Positions 6,705-15,669 of a stretch of 25,394 nucleotides of DNA are shown piece after piece. Every line of letters starts with the position of its first letter. The first letter of the stretch is position 1. The position numbers and the translations under genes were made by a program. The notes under the pieces are model-generated. The model made no database searches and was not told the origin of the DNA. It was given only the letters and a program-made list of their open reading frames with translations. Origin of the DNA: a virus; the IMG/VR virus record IMGVR_UViG_3300042319_000282, positions 1-25,394 of that record, one strand, 5' to 3'.

Positions 6705-7805
6705 TTATAATGCGGGTAATTCTTCGTAGTTTACACTGTCACTCATAATGCCAATAACATAGTTAGTGCTTTCGTTTTCTTGCAGTGCAGTTTGTTTCTT
6801 GCTGGTGTCCACGTGTTTATTGAACCACGGGATTGGTGTAGTCTTGGGCGCGGTGTTCCAGTATTTAATACCAACGTCTTTCAACGCTGCCACTGCTGTA
6901 TAATCTACAAAGTCTTTCAGTATGTTGGCATTTAGACCAATCACCGGTCCTTTTTGGAATAGATAGTCTGCCCACGCTTTTTCTTCTTGTATAACGCCTT
7001 TGTACAATTCAATCACCTCTTGTTCGCACTCGCGAGCAGCCACTACAAATCGAGGATCTTCCTTAACCACTTGGTTGATCAAATAGGCAGTCCACCCTTT
7101 GTGTAGCAGTTCGTCTTGCAGAATCAGACTGATGATGTTGCCGTTGCCAATGAAGATCTTGTTCTCAACCATGGCCAAACTAGTAGCGAACGATACCATG
7201 AAGCGGAATGCCTCCAAAGCGTAACTGGCGTGTAGTGCCAACCAAACGGCTTTAACGTGTTCCTTCTCAGTGACTTCCATGCCAAGTTCTTTGCGGCAGT
7301 TGATAGCGTGTAACTTGTCATAGTAGTTGCCCACACTTGATGCCATGTCTACAATTTCTTTGGTATCATGGATGGTGTTAAACACATCCTTGGGCACATT
7401 ATAAATGTTACGAATGATATGACTGTAACTCTTGCTGTGAATGTTAGTTTCAAAGAAACCCCAGTTGTACATCAGTGCTTCAACTTCGGGCAGACTACAA
7501 ACAGGAGTGAATACCTGTGTTGGTCCACGACCTTGCAAACTATCAAGTGCTGTTTGACGTAACAAGTTGCTGGTAAAGATATGCTTGACAGCATCGCTGG
7601 CATCTTTAAAGTCATTTGCATCTTTACTAAGACTAATTTCTTCTGGTTGCCAGAAGAAGCCACGGGCTGTAGCATCGAAGTCTGCAATCTTTTTATATTT
7701 GACTTCTTCGAAGCGTTGGATAGTAACTGGCCCTGCTGGATCTAGAAACATCTTACGGCTTAGATAGTCTGTCTTTGTTGTTAAGTTGTATTGTTGTTTT
7801 GACAT
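6705..7805 (-). CDS. nrdB: Class I ribonucleotide reductase, small (radical) subunit NrdB
   Basis: I start it at ATG 7805 (366 residues, MSKQQYNLTTKTDYLSRKMF), 4 nt after the nrdA stop; an in-frame ATG at 7847 would overlap nrdA by 38 nt. It is a ferritin-like four-helix protein. Ligand candidates are Asp88 (QTALDSLQG), Glu119 and His123 (FFETNIHSKSY), Glu198 (YALEAFRF), and Glu232 and His235 (DELLH). The radical Tyr is Tyr127. Oddity: between Glu119 and His123 there are three residues, whereas E. coli-type NrdB has two (E-x2-H); all other ligand spacings match. It forms the tyrosyl-radical partner of NrdA in dNTP synthesis. It sits in an operon with nrdA, a 56-codon ORF and grx. Confidence 0.96.
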   Translation of the reverse strand: MSKQQYNLTTKTDYLSRKMFLDPAGPVTIQRFEEVKYKKIADFDATARGFFWQPEEISLSKDANDFKDASDAVKHIFTSNLLRQTALDSLQGRGPTQVFTPVCSLPEVEALMYNWGFFETNIHSKSYSHIIRNIYNVPKDVFNTIHDTKEIVDMASSVGNYYDKLHAINCRKELGMEVTEKEHVKAVWLALHASYALEAFRFMVSFATSLAMVENKIFIGNGNIISLILQDELLHKGWTAYLINQVVKEDPRFVVAARECEQEVIELYKGVIQEEKAWADYLFQKGPVIGLNANILKDFVDYTAVAALKDVGIKYWNTAPKTTPIPWFNKHVDTSKKQTALQENESTNYVIGIMSDSVNYEELPAL

Positions 7806-7809
7806 AGTT

Positions 7810-10131
7810 TTATAATTTGCATGATTCGCAATCTTCTTCGTCATCAAAGTTGATAGGCTCTAACATAGTAGGAGCATCTTCTGCAACAGCCTTGCTACCT
7901 GCCTTGTTGATTAGACTGTAGTAGAATGTTTTCAATCCCCATACGTGTGCCTGCATCAAGTTCTTGGCGATCAATGTAGTTGGCACTTTACGATCTGCCC
8001 AGTGTGCAGGATTGTAAAATGTGTTTGTTGAAATACTTTGGTCGACATAGGCGGCAAGAACTGCTGCGGTTTTTAGGTATCCAACGCAGTCCTTTTGTTC
8101 CCACATCATTTGATATTTGTTTTTCAGTTTGGCATATTCAGGAACAACCTGAGTGAATGACCCTGCTTTTGATTCCTTGGTACTGATCAAACTCATGGGC
8201 ATTTCAATGCCATTGGTTGAGTTAATAACAACACTGGAACTTTCTACAGGGGCAATGGCCATCAATGTGGCATTACGCACACCGTACTGCTTCATATTAC
8301 CACGTAGTGATTCCCAGTCTAGTTCCGGAGCGAAGTCTACTAATTCATTAACTCCCTTGGCACGTAGTTCCCAGGGGAATACGCCTTGACCGTATCTAGT
8401 TTTGTGACTTTCTGTACATGGGCCACGCTCTTTGGCCAACTCCACTGTGGCTTCTGTTAGATAATAGGCCTGATGTTCCATCCATGTCTTAACTTCTTGC
8501 AGTGCATCTTTGTCGCCATACTTTAGGCCACGCTTGGCATGCCAGTAGGCCAAATTGGTAATACCAATGCCCAACGGTTGTATCTCGTCATTACTCAATT
8601 TACTTTGTATTGACAAGAAGTCTTGATAGTCAAGAATGTTACACAGGCTACGCTGTAGAATCCTGCAGGCTCTACGCATATCCTCTGGGTTCCGGAACGA
8701 TCCCCAGTTGATAGATCCCAGTGTACATAACGCTATGCGGCCACTGTCGTCGTCTAATCGTTTGAATGGACGTGTGGGTAATAGGATCTCACAGCACAAG
8801 TTACTCTGATATATCGTATGATATTCAGGATCAAAGGGTCCTTGACTCATTACATTGTCAATGAACACCAAATAGATTCGACCGGTGTCTGTGCGTTCTT
8901 TCAGTATACCACTCTTGAACACTTCTTCGGCGCTCATCGTTTTCTTACGGAGGCCTTTTTGTTTTTCATATTTTACATATAGTTCTTCAAACAATGCAGT
9001 GTCTTTGTAAAATGCTTCATACAAGTCTGGCACTTCATTGGGGTCAAAGAAAGTTATGTCTTCTTTGTTTTTAAATCGTCTCCAGAAGAAAGCACTAAGC
9101 ACAACCCCATAATCCATATGACGGACTCGGGTTTCTTCTGTTCCTTGGTTGTTCTTAAGAACAATAAGATCATCAAACTGATGATGCCAAATAGGATAAA
9201 ATACAGTAGCACTTGCATTACGAATACCTCCCTGCGAACATGATCGCAAATCACCGAACCATTTTTTCAGGAAAGGTATCATACCTGTGTGCATAATCTC
9301 ACCACCTCTGATGGGACTACCCAACGGACGTAAGCGTCCTATCTCCAAACCAATGCCCGCTCGCTTGCTGGCATACTTGGCCATCATTTCCCCAGAGGCA
9401 AAAATAGAGTCCAGATCGTCATCGCTACGAATAAGAACACAGGAACTAAACTGTTTGGTAGGAGTACCAAGGCCAGCAAGTACAGGAGTAGCAAGAGTAA
9501 AAAGACCATCACTGGCGGCGTTGTAATACTCTTTGATATAACGCATACGTGCTGAGTTAGGTTCTTCTTTATGGAATACAGTTGCGGCTGCAACCATGTA
9601 ACGAATTTGTGGAGTTTCATATGTCTGTTTAGTACTACGATTCTTAACCAAGTACTTCTCAATCAACTGCTCAATGGCAGCATAACTGTACTGTTCATCT
9701 TTTTCATGATCCAGCATGTCATTCATCTTGTTCCAGTCTTCTTCACTATACCACTCGAGCAGTTCGCTAGTATACAGTCCAGTGGCCACATTGGTCTTGA
9801 CGATAGAATAAAGATCTGGCACTGTGTAACTGCCATAGATATCTTTGCGTAACATGCTAAGGCGTTGTTTGCCCGCTACATATTGATAGTTAGTATGCCC
9901 AACATCTGGATTAGATTCTACATCAATAAGATCCACAATGGCACGTAGTGTTATTTCATCTATTTCTCTAGTAGTGATACCGTCGTAGAAATGAGGTTGC
10001 GCTTTGATCTCAATCATGCTTTGACTGACATCGGCAATGTTTTTACATACTTTTGCTATCTGAGTTTGCCATTTTTCAATGGTCAATTGCTCACGTTGAC
10101 CATTTCTCTTTATTACTGTTATGTTGTTCAT
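7810..10131 (-). CDS. nrdA: Class I ribonucleotide reductase, large (catalytic) subunit NrdA
   Basis: 773 residues, the usual length. An N-terminal ATP-cone (about 1-95, ITVIKRNGQREQL) suggests allosteric activity control. Active-site residues are visible: Cys231 (QFSSCVLI), Asn444/Cys446/Glu448 (SNLCCEI), Cys469 (IALCTLGSIN), the tandem Tyr737-Tyr738 of the radical path (KTFYYSL), and a C-terminal C-x2-C (Cys768, Cys771) that shuttles electrons from glutaredoxin. It reduces ribonucleoside diphosphates to deoxy forms. First gene of the nrdA-nrdB-ORF-grx operon, preceded by a TATAAATA box and an AT-rich 173-nt spacer. No intein or intron is seen. Confidence 0.98.
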   Translation of the reverse strand: MNNITVIKRNGQREQLTIEKWQTQIAKVCKNIADVSQSMIEIKAQPHFYDGITTREIDEITLRAIVDLIDVESNPDVGHTNYQYVAGKQRLSMLRKDIYGSYTVPDLYSIVKTNVATGLYTSELLEWYSEEDWNKMNDMLDHEKDEQYSYAAIEQLIEKYLVKNRSTKQTYETPQIRYMVAAATVFHKEEPNSARMRYIKEYYNAASDGLFTLATPVLAGLGTPTKQFSSCVLIRSDDDLDSIFASGEMMAKYASKRAGIGLEIGRLRPLGSPIRGGEIMHTGMIPFLKKWFGDLRSCSQGGIRNASATVFYPIWHHQFDDLIVLKNNQGTEETRVRHMDYGVVLSAFFWRRFKNKEDITFFDPNEVPDLYEAFYKDTALFEELYVKYEKQKGLRKKTMSAEEVFKSGILKERTDTGRIYLVFIDNVMSQGPFDPEYHTIYQSNLCCEILLPTRPFKRLDDDSGRIALCTLGSINWGSFRNPEDMRRACRILQRSLCNILDYQDFLSIQSKLSNDEIQPLGIGITNLAYWHAKRGLKYGDKDALQEVKTWMEHQAYYLTEATVELAKERGPCTESHKTRYGQGVFPWELRAKGVNELVDFAPELDWESLRGNMKQYGVRNATLMAIAPVESSSVVINSTNGIEMPMSLISTKESKAGSFTQVVPEYAKLKNKYQMMWEQKDCVGYLKTAAVLAAYVDQSISTNTFYNPAHWADRKVPTTLIAKNLMQAHVWGLKTFYYSLINKAGSKAVAEDAPTMLEPINFDDEEDCESCKL

Positions 10132-10304
10132 TTGTTTTCTTGATAAGGAAAATATTTATACCCCTTGACATTATTAGTTTAATTAGTTGAGGTTAGAAAA
10201 TATTGTTCAAAATCAAATGGTTATAAATTTATCAAAATTGATTTATGTACTATACTGTATATGTATATTTTAATACATTACTATAATTATTGCAATTGAT
10301 CTGA
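10132..10304. promoter_or_regulatory. AT-rich intergenic control region upstream of nrdA
   Basis: 173 nt, the longest non-coding gap in the window and strongly AT-rich. It contains a TATAAATA box on the minus strand at 10153-10160, 21 nt before ATG 10131. It also has several TA-rich tracts (around 10245-10285, including TACAGTATAGTACA on the minus strand) that could be further promoter or operator sequence. I see no convincing stem-loop terminator for the tail-spike gene that reads into it. Confidence 0.5.
10153..10160 (-). promoter_or_regulatory. T4-late-type promoter box TATAAATA
   Basis: An exact TATAAATA on the minus strand, 21 nt upstream of the nrdA ATG. This is the full T4 late consensus. 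Confidence 0.5.
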
Positions 10305-11936
10305 TTAAGAAAGTGCCGAATATGTATAGACAAATTTACCATTGTCGCCGACGGTGCTGTTGGTATAACTCACAACCACCGTGTCCACGCTGCCACTACC
10401 GTCAGAATCCACAATGGCTGCAAAAAACTGTAGATTGGAATCTGCGCCAACAGTGCCTGTGAATTCATATTCGTCTGTAATCTGCAATCCACCGTTGATC
10501 GAATCCACTGCAATGTTCAATGTGCCTTTGCGCATCATTGTTTGAGCAGCGCCATTGCTGATGCTTTGATACATATAGTTCACCGCATAGGCAGCACTGG
10601 AATAGTAGGGCAATCTGAACAACGGAAATGCAAGAGTTTTTTGTACGATGTCAAGACTTCTAGCAAAATTGTTTGCAAAGGCCACAGTGCCATTATGGGC
10701 AGTAAAATATCTACTGCCGAAATTGCCTTCAGACATAGTCTCTGTTCTATCTGACCAATCTTGCACTGTGGCATTGCCGCTGGATAAAAATGATATATGG
10801 GCTGTAACAGCATTGAGATTGGTAGATCCATCATTGCCAACAAATGTAAATCTATTGCTTTTTGATGTATTACTGTCCCCGTTGGTAATTAAAAAACCTT
10901 CACGATCGATATTGCTAAATTTGCTGTTGCTGATCATGCAAAGCCTTGGGCCTAACAATTGACCGGCACCAAACAGATTGCTGTTTTGTCCAAAACTTGT
11001 ACCTCGATAACAAGTGTCAAATTCGCAGTGATCCCATATGCAGTAATTGATGTCGTAATCACTATAGATTCCATAACTAAACCCACTGACCTTGCATTGA
11101 GTAAAATACAAACGTTCGCAGGTAACAATGTCACTCACTGCCCTTAACGCAAATCCTACATTGTCAGTATTGCTGCCATCTAGACTAGACCACATTCCGC
11201 TAAATGCTATTTGATGAAACACACTGTCACGTACTGCGTCTAACTGCATCATAGTTTCTGTTGCTACGGTACTGTGTACACTGAATCCAACCATTGAAAT
11301 ATTCTTAGGTTGATTATTGTAGGTAGTACTGTTCAATGTGCTACGTAATGCCACTGTGGATGTGTCGTTAATAAAAATAAAAGCCGGTTGATTATGTGAA
11401 TGTAAGAATATAGTTTTTCCAATGCCAGCGCCTTTGATATTACAGTTGCTGGGAATATACACTGGAGCAGATAAAATATACGTGCCAGCGGGCACATCCA
11501 GTGTAACACGGCTGTCTGCGGTGTTGATAGTTGCTGGGTTTAAAAACAATTGATCAATGGCACGTTGTATTGCAACAGTGTTGTCAGTGCTGCCGTCGCC
11601 CATTGCACCAAAACTCAACGCAGACACGTAGTCGTCTAGTCTTTGATTTATACTGCGTTCGACTGGAAAGTTGGGGTCGCTGCCTGTCTGTACACTGCTG
11701 CCCAAAAAGTTTTTGTACACATACTGTTCGACAAAGTCCAACAGATTGTCATGTTCAGTTAATATCTTGGTATTGCCCACATAGGGCGCACCTTCTGCCA
11801 CTGCGCCGTTGCCCACAAACATCTCTTGTGTATCAACAGCCCATGCCATCTCGCCGCTGGCTAACTGTGGTAACCCTGAACCTTGATTTTTTTGTCCTCT
11901 ACGGACCTGTATTCTTGAAATTTGAACAACAGCCAT
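10305..11936 (-). CDS. Tail spike with pectin-lyase fold
   Basis: 543 residues. The N-terminus (about 4-50, ISRIQVRRG, then PQLASGEMAWAVDT and MFVGNG) matches the small beta domain found at the N-terminus of phage tail proteins such as the Bordetella phage Mtd. From about residue 105 the stretch VSALSFGAMGDGSTDNTVAI is the classic opening of the Pectate_lyase_3 parallel beta-helix, followed by VPAGTYILSAPVYIPSN and many short Asn/Ser-rich coils to about 400. The C-terminus is beta-rich. It likely binds or degrades a surface polysaccharide. The substrate and catalytic residues cannot be assigned. A late-like CTAAATA box lies at 11957-11963 with RBS AGAGGAT. Confidence 0.85.
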   Translation of the reverse strand: MAVVQISRIQVRRGQKNQGSGLPQLASGEMAWAVDTQEMFVGNGAVAEGAPYVGNTKILTEHDNLLDFVEQYVYKNFLGSSVQTGSDPNFPVERSINQRLDDYVSALSFGAMGDGSTDNTVAIQRAIDQLFLNPATINTADSRVTLDVPAGTYILSAPVYIPSNCNIKGAGIGKTIFLHSHNQPAFIFINDTSTVALRSTLNSTTYNNQPKNISMVGFSVHSTVATETMMQLDAVRDSVFHQIAFSGMWSSLDGSNTDNVGFALRAVSDIVTCERLYFTQCKVSGFSYGIYSDYDINYCIWDHCEFDTCYRGTSFGQNSNLFGAGQLLGPRLCMISNSKFSNIDREGFLITNGDSNTSKSNRFTFVGNDGSTNLNAVTAHISFLSSGNATVQDWSDRTETMSEGNFGSRYFTAHNGTVAFANNFARSLDIVQKTLAFPLFRLPYYSSAAYAVNYMYQSISNGAAQTMMRKGTLNIAVDSINGGLQITDEYEFTGTVGADSNLQFFAAIVDSDGSGSVDTVVVSYTNSTVGDNGKFVYTYSALS

Positions 11937-11956
11937 GAAAATATCCTCTTATGGGA

Positions 11957-11963
11957 TATTTAG
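11957..11963 (-). promoter_or_regulatory. Late-promoter-like box CTAAATA
   Basis: CTAAATA on the minus strand 20 nt before the tail-spike ATG (11936), overlapping the stop of the upstream nuclease gene, with AGAGGAT between. Confidence 0.45.
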
Positions 11964-12679
11964 CCGTATTTTGCGTAGTATTCTTCTACTCGTTTGCACC
12001 AACGTTCTGTCCAGTAGTCAAAGTCTTTGGGTTCTAGGATAAACTCCTGATATACAGGTTCTCCCCAGACCATGGGCGCAATTTCAGGCGGTTTAACGCA
12101 CATTAGAATAACGCCCTTGCGGATGTTTGTACCGTGTACTTCGTTGTGTGCTAGAGCGTATGCAGTGAGTTGAATAAAGTAATCGTCAATATATTCTAGT
12201 TTCTTGGGCTTGTTAGTCTGTTTGTAATCTAGAATGCTCTGATCGCCGTTGTGTACGCCCACACAGTCAGTAGTACCCGCATATAGTTCAGGAAAGAACA
12301 AAGGTACTTCATTGCCCCATACTTCGCTAACAGGCCCAAATCCCTGCTTGATAATACAGTCAGCCATTTTGTGACTCTGTTGACTAAACGGGTTAGAACC
12401 GGGAGTAGACAAAAATCCTTGCGTGACATAGTCTTCAAGGTACTTGTGCATCCTAGTACCACGGCTGGCTGCTTCGGTGGTAATCTGTCGAGCCTTTTCT
12501 TCTCCAACTGCCTTGCGCCAATTGGCCAGTGCTTCACGTGCTTCTGCGGGTTTGGTCTTGTCTAGGATTGTGGTAACACTGGGCACTTTGTTACCGTCCG
12601 GAGTTGCATATAGACGTTTGCCTGTGCTGTCGTCTCTGGATAATGCAGTGTAGTTGTATTTTTCTATTAATAATGACAT
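11960..12679 (-). CDS. PD-(D/E)XK (RecB-like) exonuclease
   Basis: 239 residues. The RecB/Cas4-like nuclease motifs appear in order: GTRMHKYLE with His78, the Glu124 region, TTDCVGVH with Asp138, ILDYKQTN with Asp151 and Lys153 of the D/E-x-K core, and the helix motif YFIQLTAYA with Gln170. Family members are metal-dependent 5' or 3' exonucleases used in phage recombination and host DNA breakdown. It sits behind a consensus sigma70-type promoter whose -10 box ends 7 nt before the ATG and has no clear Shine-Dalgarno, so its mRNA may be leaderless and the expression early or middle. Confidence 0.87.
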   Translation of the reverse strand: MSLLIEKYNYTALSRDDSTGKRLYATPDGNKVPSVTTILDKTKPAEAREALANWRKAVGEEKARQITTEAASRGTRMHKYLEDYVTQGFLSTPGSNPFSQQSHKMADCIIKQGFGPVSEVWGNEVPLFFPELYAGTTDCVGVHNGDQSILDYKQTNKPKKLEYIDDYFIQLTAYALAHNEVHGTNIRKGVILMCVKPPEIAPMVWGEPVYQEFILEPKDFDYWTERWCKRVEEYYAKYG

Positions 12680-12686
12680 AACCTAT

Positions 12687-12715
12687 ATTTTACTATGTCA
12701 CATTAGTTATGTCAA
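12687..12715 (-). promoter_or_regulatory. Sigma70-type promoter, close to the start codon
   Basis: Minus strand TTGACA (12715-12710), 17-nt spacer, TAAAAT (12692-12687). The expected transcript start falls around 12680, next to ATG 12679, predicting a leaderless or nearly leaderless exonuclease mRNA. Confidence 0.65.
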
Positions 12716-13032
12716 CCTTGTCGGCGAGATGTAGCAGACTTGGCCATTTGTGCTACTTTGCTCTGGCCGCCACTTTGACCAGTGTCAGTTGAATCTTTTT
12801 TGGTTTTTATTTGCACTGTATTGTCATCGTATCTTTTGATATACTGTTTCAATACTTCACCTTGCGGAGAGTCCCACAGTCTTTTCAATCCGTCTAATGT
12901 CAATCCGGTGAAATCTGTGAAGGTGTTTTCTGCCCAATTATACACAGCCGATTGATCTGCAGCATCGGCCTGTTTCTGAATGGCTTCCAAAGAACCAATG
13001 ATATCTAAAATATCATTGGTTTCTTCTTTCAT
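12712..13032 (-). CDS. Unknown protein, helical N-terminus and basic tail
   Basis: 106 residues. The first 45 are acidic and helical (NDILDIIGSLEAIQKQADAA), then LTLDGLKRLWDSPQGEVLKQ, and the C-terminus is low-complexity and basic (SGGQSKVAQMAKSATSRRQG). It is joined to the 317-residue protein gene by a TAATG overlap. No family recognised. The pairing with a larger helical protein suggests a shared virion or scaffold role, but this is inference. Confidence 0.6.
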   Translation of the reverse strand: MKEETNDILDIIGSLEAIQKQADAADQSAVYNWAENTFTDFTGLTLDGLKRLWDSPQGEVLKQYIKRYDDNTVQIKTKKDSTDTGQSGGQSKVAQMAKSATSRRQG

Positions 13033-13985
13033 TACTTTTTTTTTGAGCCTAACATCAATCCCAGTCTACGGCTAAGATCAATGCTTTCACGTTGTTCTCT
13101 ACCTGCTGGTGATTCTTCTGATGAGCCGCCAATTGCTGGAGGTTCTTCAATGCCTGGTTCCATTTCAGGAGTTTCGGGAGGAGTCATCCCCATGCCTTGA
13201 GCATCTTCTTGTCCGGTCAAAATTCCAACAGCACCAGATAATGCTTGACGATTTTTTTCTAATGTAGTGTAAATCTCAGCCAATGCTGGTTTCACAATGG
13301 CTGCATATTTTTCACTGATCTCTGAGCCCATTTCATCTCTTATAGAGTCTAGTAATTCTAACATGTTTTCTGCTTGCATTGAAGCAGTGTCTTCTAACCA
13401 GCCTGTTAATTTGTCAACCATATCTTTACTGGCCATTATCAACTCTGCACGTTCTTCTTCGCCTTCTGTTAAAATGCGTTGTGCCTCTTTGTTGCCTGAC
13501 ATTTCTGCCATTAGTCTTGCCACTACGTATTGGGCTTGATCTTCATTCAATTCATTACGGATAACCAATTCATCGATTAAATCTCTAGCAGTGTCTTGCT
13601 GTTGACTCAAACGCCACACAGCAACTTTCAACCATTCATCGCTGACATTTTCCATAGCAGTGAATCGCTTGGCCATCTTGTCTGGATCTTTGTGCAATTT
13701 TTTACTTTCCATTTGTACGGCTTCTCCTAGTTCGTTACGTTCTTGAATAGCACGATTTATAACATCTAACAAACTGCGAGTCTTGTGATACGCATTAGAC
13801 TCCAGCATGGAATCATAACTTTCGTTTGTTTCGATAGTGTTAATAGAAGTTCGTAGTCGATTGCGAGCATCTTCTAGTTGTTCTAAAGTAAAAGTTTCTA
13901 AATTGACCTTATAGCCAAACGTTTTAGCCATGTTTTCATTCAAAACTTTGCTGTTTAATGATTTTCCGAATTCTTTGACCTGCAT
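13032..13985 (-). CDS. Helical phage protein, unknown function (possible scaffold or core)
   Basis: 317 residues, mostly alpha-helical and acidic, with a disordered Pro/Glu/Gly-rich segment at about 265-300 and a basic C-terminus (LGLMLGSKKK). The N-terminal part (VKEFGKSLNSKVLNENMAKT, then LEQLEDARNRLRTSINTIE) looks like a conserved helical domain. Such composition is typical of phage scaffold, prohead core or internal virion proteins, but I cannot assign one. It starts at ATG 13985 with a late-like AATAAATA box at 14009-14016. Confidence 0.65.
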   Translation of the reverse strand: MQVKEFGKSLNSKVLNENMAKTFGYKVNLETFTLEQLEDARNRLRTSINTIETNESYDSMLESNAYHKTRSLLDVINRAIQERNELGEAVQMESKKLHKDPDKMAKRFTAMENVSDEWLKVAVWRLSQQQDTARDLIDELVIRNELNEDQAQYVVARLMAEMSGNKEAQRILTEGEEERAELIMASKDMVDKLTGWLEDTASMQAENMLELLDSIRDEMGSEISEKYAAIVKPALAEIYTTLEKNRQALSGAVGILTGQEDAQGMGMTPPETPEMEPGIEEPPAIGGSSEESPAGREQRESIDLSRRLGLMLGSKKK

Positions 13986-14008
13986 GTTCTATCCTACCCA
14001 ATATGATA

Positions 14009-14016
14009 TATTTATT
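14009..14016 (-). promoter_or_regulatory. Late-promoter-like box AATAAATA
   Basis: AATAAATA on the minus strand, 23 nt before ATG 13985, one base away from the T4 late consensus. It lies just before the end of the upstream gene. Confidence 0.45.
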
Positions 14017-14440
14017 AAAATGATGTTCTATACATCTGTTGTATTTGTTCTTTTATGTCAGATATTTTTGCATAACATTCTTGCAATCTAAACAAATAGT
14101 TATCTTTTTTCACTGTGTCGTTGGTTTTTTTCATCTGATATCTAAAATGTGTGATATCGTTGTGTAACTTAGCGTAGAGTTGATCCATACTCAAAATCAA
14201 TTTGAACTCTCGCATTTTGCTTTTTTCATAATTTTTTGCAGCCATCAACGCAGATATTCTTAGATAAAATCTATCGACCAAGTCTAAGCCATTGAAGTTA
14301 GCATACAGATTCCAATATTCTTGACTGTCTTGTTTGATCACATAGTCATTGTAAGTGATGACATTGTTCACAATCTTAATAGGCAGTTCTTTCAGTAACT
14401 GCTGCTCTATCATATTGTGATGTTTTTTAGATATTTTCAT
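14015..14440 (-). CDS. Unknown helical protein
   Basis: 141 residues, basic, Lys/Gln/Tyr-rich and predicted mostly helical (LSMDQLYAKLHNDITHFRYQ, then YLFRLQECYAKISDIKEQIQ). Its start overlaps the end of the DUF3008 gene (ATGA), indicating coupling. AT-rich codon use is somewhat higher than in its neighbours. No recognised domain. Confidence 0.6.
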   Translation of the reverse strand: MKISKKHHNMIEQQLLKELPIKIVNNVITYNDYVIKQDSQEYWNLYANFNGLDLVDRFYLRISALMAAKNYEKSKMREFKLILSMDQLYAKLHNDITHFRYQMKKTNDTVKKDNYLFRLQECYAKISDIKEQIQQMYRTSF

Positions 14441-15669
14441 CTTAGGCCTGCAATACTCAACATTGCTATCAATTCTGGGCTTTCTTTAACTGCTGCAGGA
14501 TTTTGTTTCTGGAAGGCTGCAAACTTCTTAGGATCAACACCTTTGCGGTCTGCACTAGCATCTACGCTGTTGATAGAATCTGCTTCTGGACCTTGTGCTG
14601 TTAATGTCTTAACACCAATTGGATTTTGTTGAACCCTAGCAGTAGTATTCCCTATGTTTGCTGTCATGTCTGATGACCCATCTTTGTTCTGTCTCATACT
14701 CAACGGACCTTGATTGTAACTCATATCGCCGTTGGCATGTTGTGTTACACCGTTGAATGAAATGTCTTCACCCTTTAAGCCAGATAGTTCTTTAATACGA
14801 TCAAGTTCTTCCATTGGGGCAGTAGCAGGTATCTTCATATTGTTTCCGGCTGTCTTACGATTGGCCATGGCTTGATCTAACTGAGGCATCTGTGCCTGCA
14901 TCTGTTTAATCTGCGCTTGCATTGCTGGTAGTTGCGCCTTGCCGTCGGCAATGGCGTCATCAACACTCTTTCGTTCTTCTGGGGTGTATGTTGACCACTG
15001 TGCTGTATCTGCTTTGGCTTTTTCTAATAGGCCAATCCATTCTGTAAACATCTCAAGCAACTGCGGCATGAAGTTGGCAAACTCTTTCGCAGTCTTGACC
15101 ATTGTGGCATCCATGTCAATGGATCCGTCTGGTTCAGTGACTAGCATATTCATTAGTCCGGCACTGTCTTCTGGCGACAATCCTGATTTGGCTGCTGATT
15201 TCTGTAGCCAGGCTTTGTATGATTCTGCGCTGTCAATAGGAGGATCACCATCGTCTTCTTCGGTACCCATGGCTTCTGCGCTGACTACCTGTGTTCCAGG
15301 CTTTAATGCATCGCCGGCAGCATCTGGTTTCATCTGCACAGTTCCGGGCTTGGCACCTGGCAACAGTGCATCTTTGGTTGTTTCTATTTCAGTGCCAGTA
15401 GGTGTTTTGATTTTGATTTTACCGCTGGCATCAGGTGCGGCTGACACAGTGCCTAACGGATCACCTGTGGCTTCGCCTACTTTGTTGGGCAAGCCTTTAT
15501 GTTTGGTCTTGGCAAAATCTTTAGCGTCGGACTTGCTCATGCCGGCTGCTGTTTTGGCCACTGCTGGGCTGGCTGGCTCTTCGCCTTTCTTGGCTGCATA
15601 TACCATGCCCATAAACTTTTGTTGTTGTTGGCTCACTGATTTCTCTGTGATTACTTGATTGATTTTCAT
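14437..15669 (-). CDS. DUF3008-containing phage protein
   Basis: 410 residues. The N-terminus (about 10-65) matches DUF3008: SVSQQQQKFMGMVYAAKKGE, then VAKTAAGMSKSDAKDFAKTK and HKGLPNKV. The remainder is Ala/Pro/Asp-rich with two long helical segments (MFTEWIGLLEKAKADTAQW and LPAMQAQIKQMQAQMPQLDQ) and a Gly/Asn-rich C-terminal part. DUF3008 has no known function and often occurs as a short protein; here it is fused to about 340 extra residues. It is coupled by ATGA junctions to the nucleotidyltransferase upstream and the 141-residue gene downstream. Confidence 0.8.
   Translation of the reverse strand: MKINQVITEKSVSQQQQKFMGMVYAAKKGEEPASPAVAKTAAGMSKSDAKDFAKTKHKGLPNKVGEATGDPLGTVSAAPDASGKIKIKTPTGTEIETTKDALLPGAKPGTVQMKPDAAGDALKPGTQVVSAEAMGTEEDDGDPPIDSAESYKAWLQKSAAKSGLSPEDSAGLMNMLVTEPDGSIDMDATMVKTAKEFANFMPQLLEMFTEWIGLLEKAKADTAQWSTYTPEERKSVDDAIADGKAQLPAMQAQIKQMQAQMPQLDQAMANRKTAGNNMKIPATAPMEELDRIKELSGLKGEDISFNGVTQHANGDMSYNQGPLSMRQNKDGSSDMTANIGNTTARVQQNPIGVKTLTAQGPEADSINSVDASADRKGVDPKKFAAFQKQNPAAVKESPELIAMLSIAGLR

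Noticed and set aside
10305-11936. Possible diversity-generating retroelement target, because of the Mtd-like N-terminal domain
   Set aside because: There is no C-type lectin variable region, no template repeat and no reverse transcriptase in the window.
11531-11938. Plus-strand ORF of 135 codons
   Set aside because: It lies wholly over the tail-spike gene, with a Cys/Arg-rich, non-protein-like composition and no promoter or ribosome site.
14939-15658. Long plus-strand ORF (239 codons)
   Set aside because: It is the shadow of the DUF3008 gene on the opposite strand; its translation is low-complexity Ser/Pro/Ala and lacks a ribosome site.
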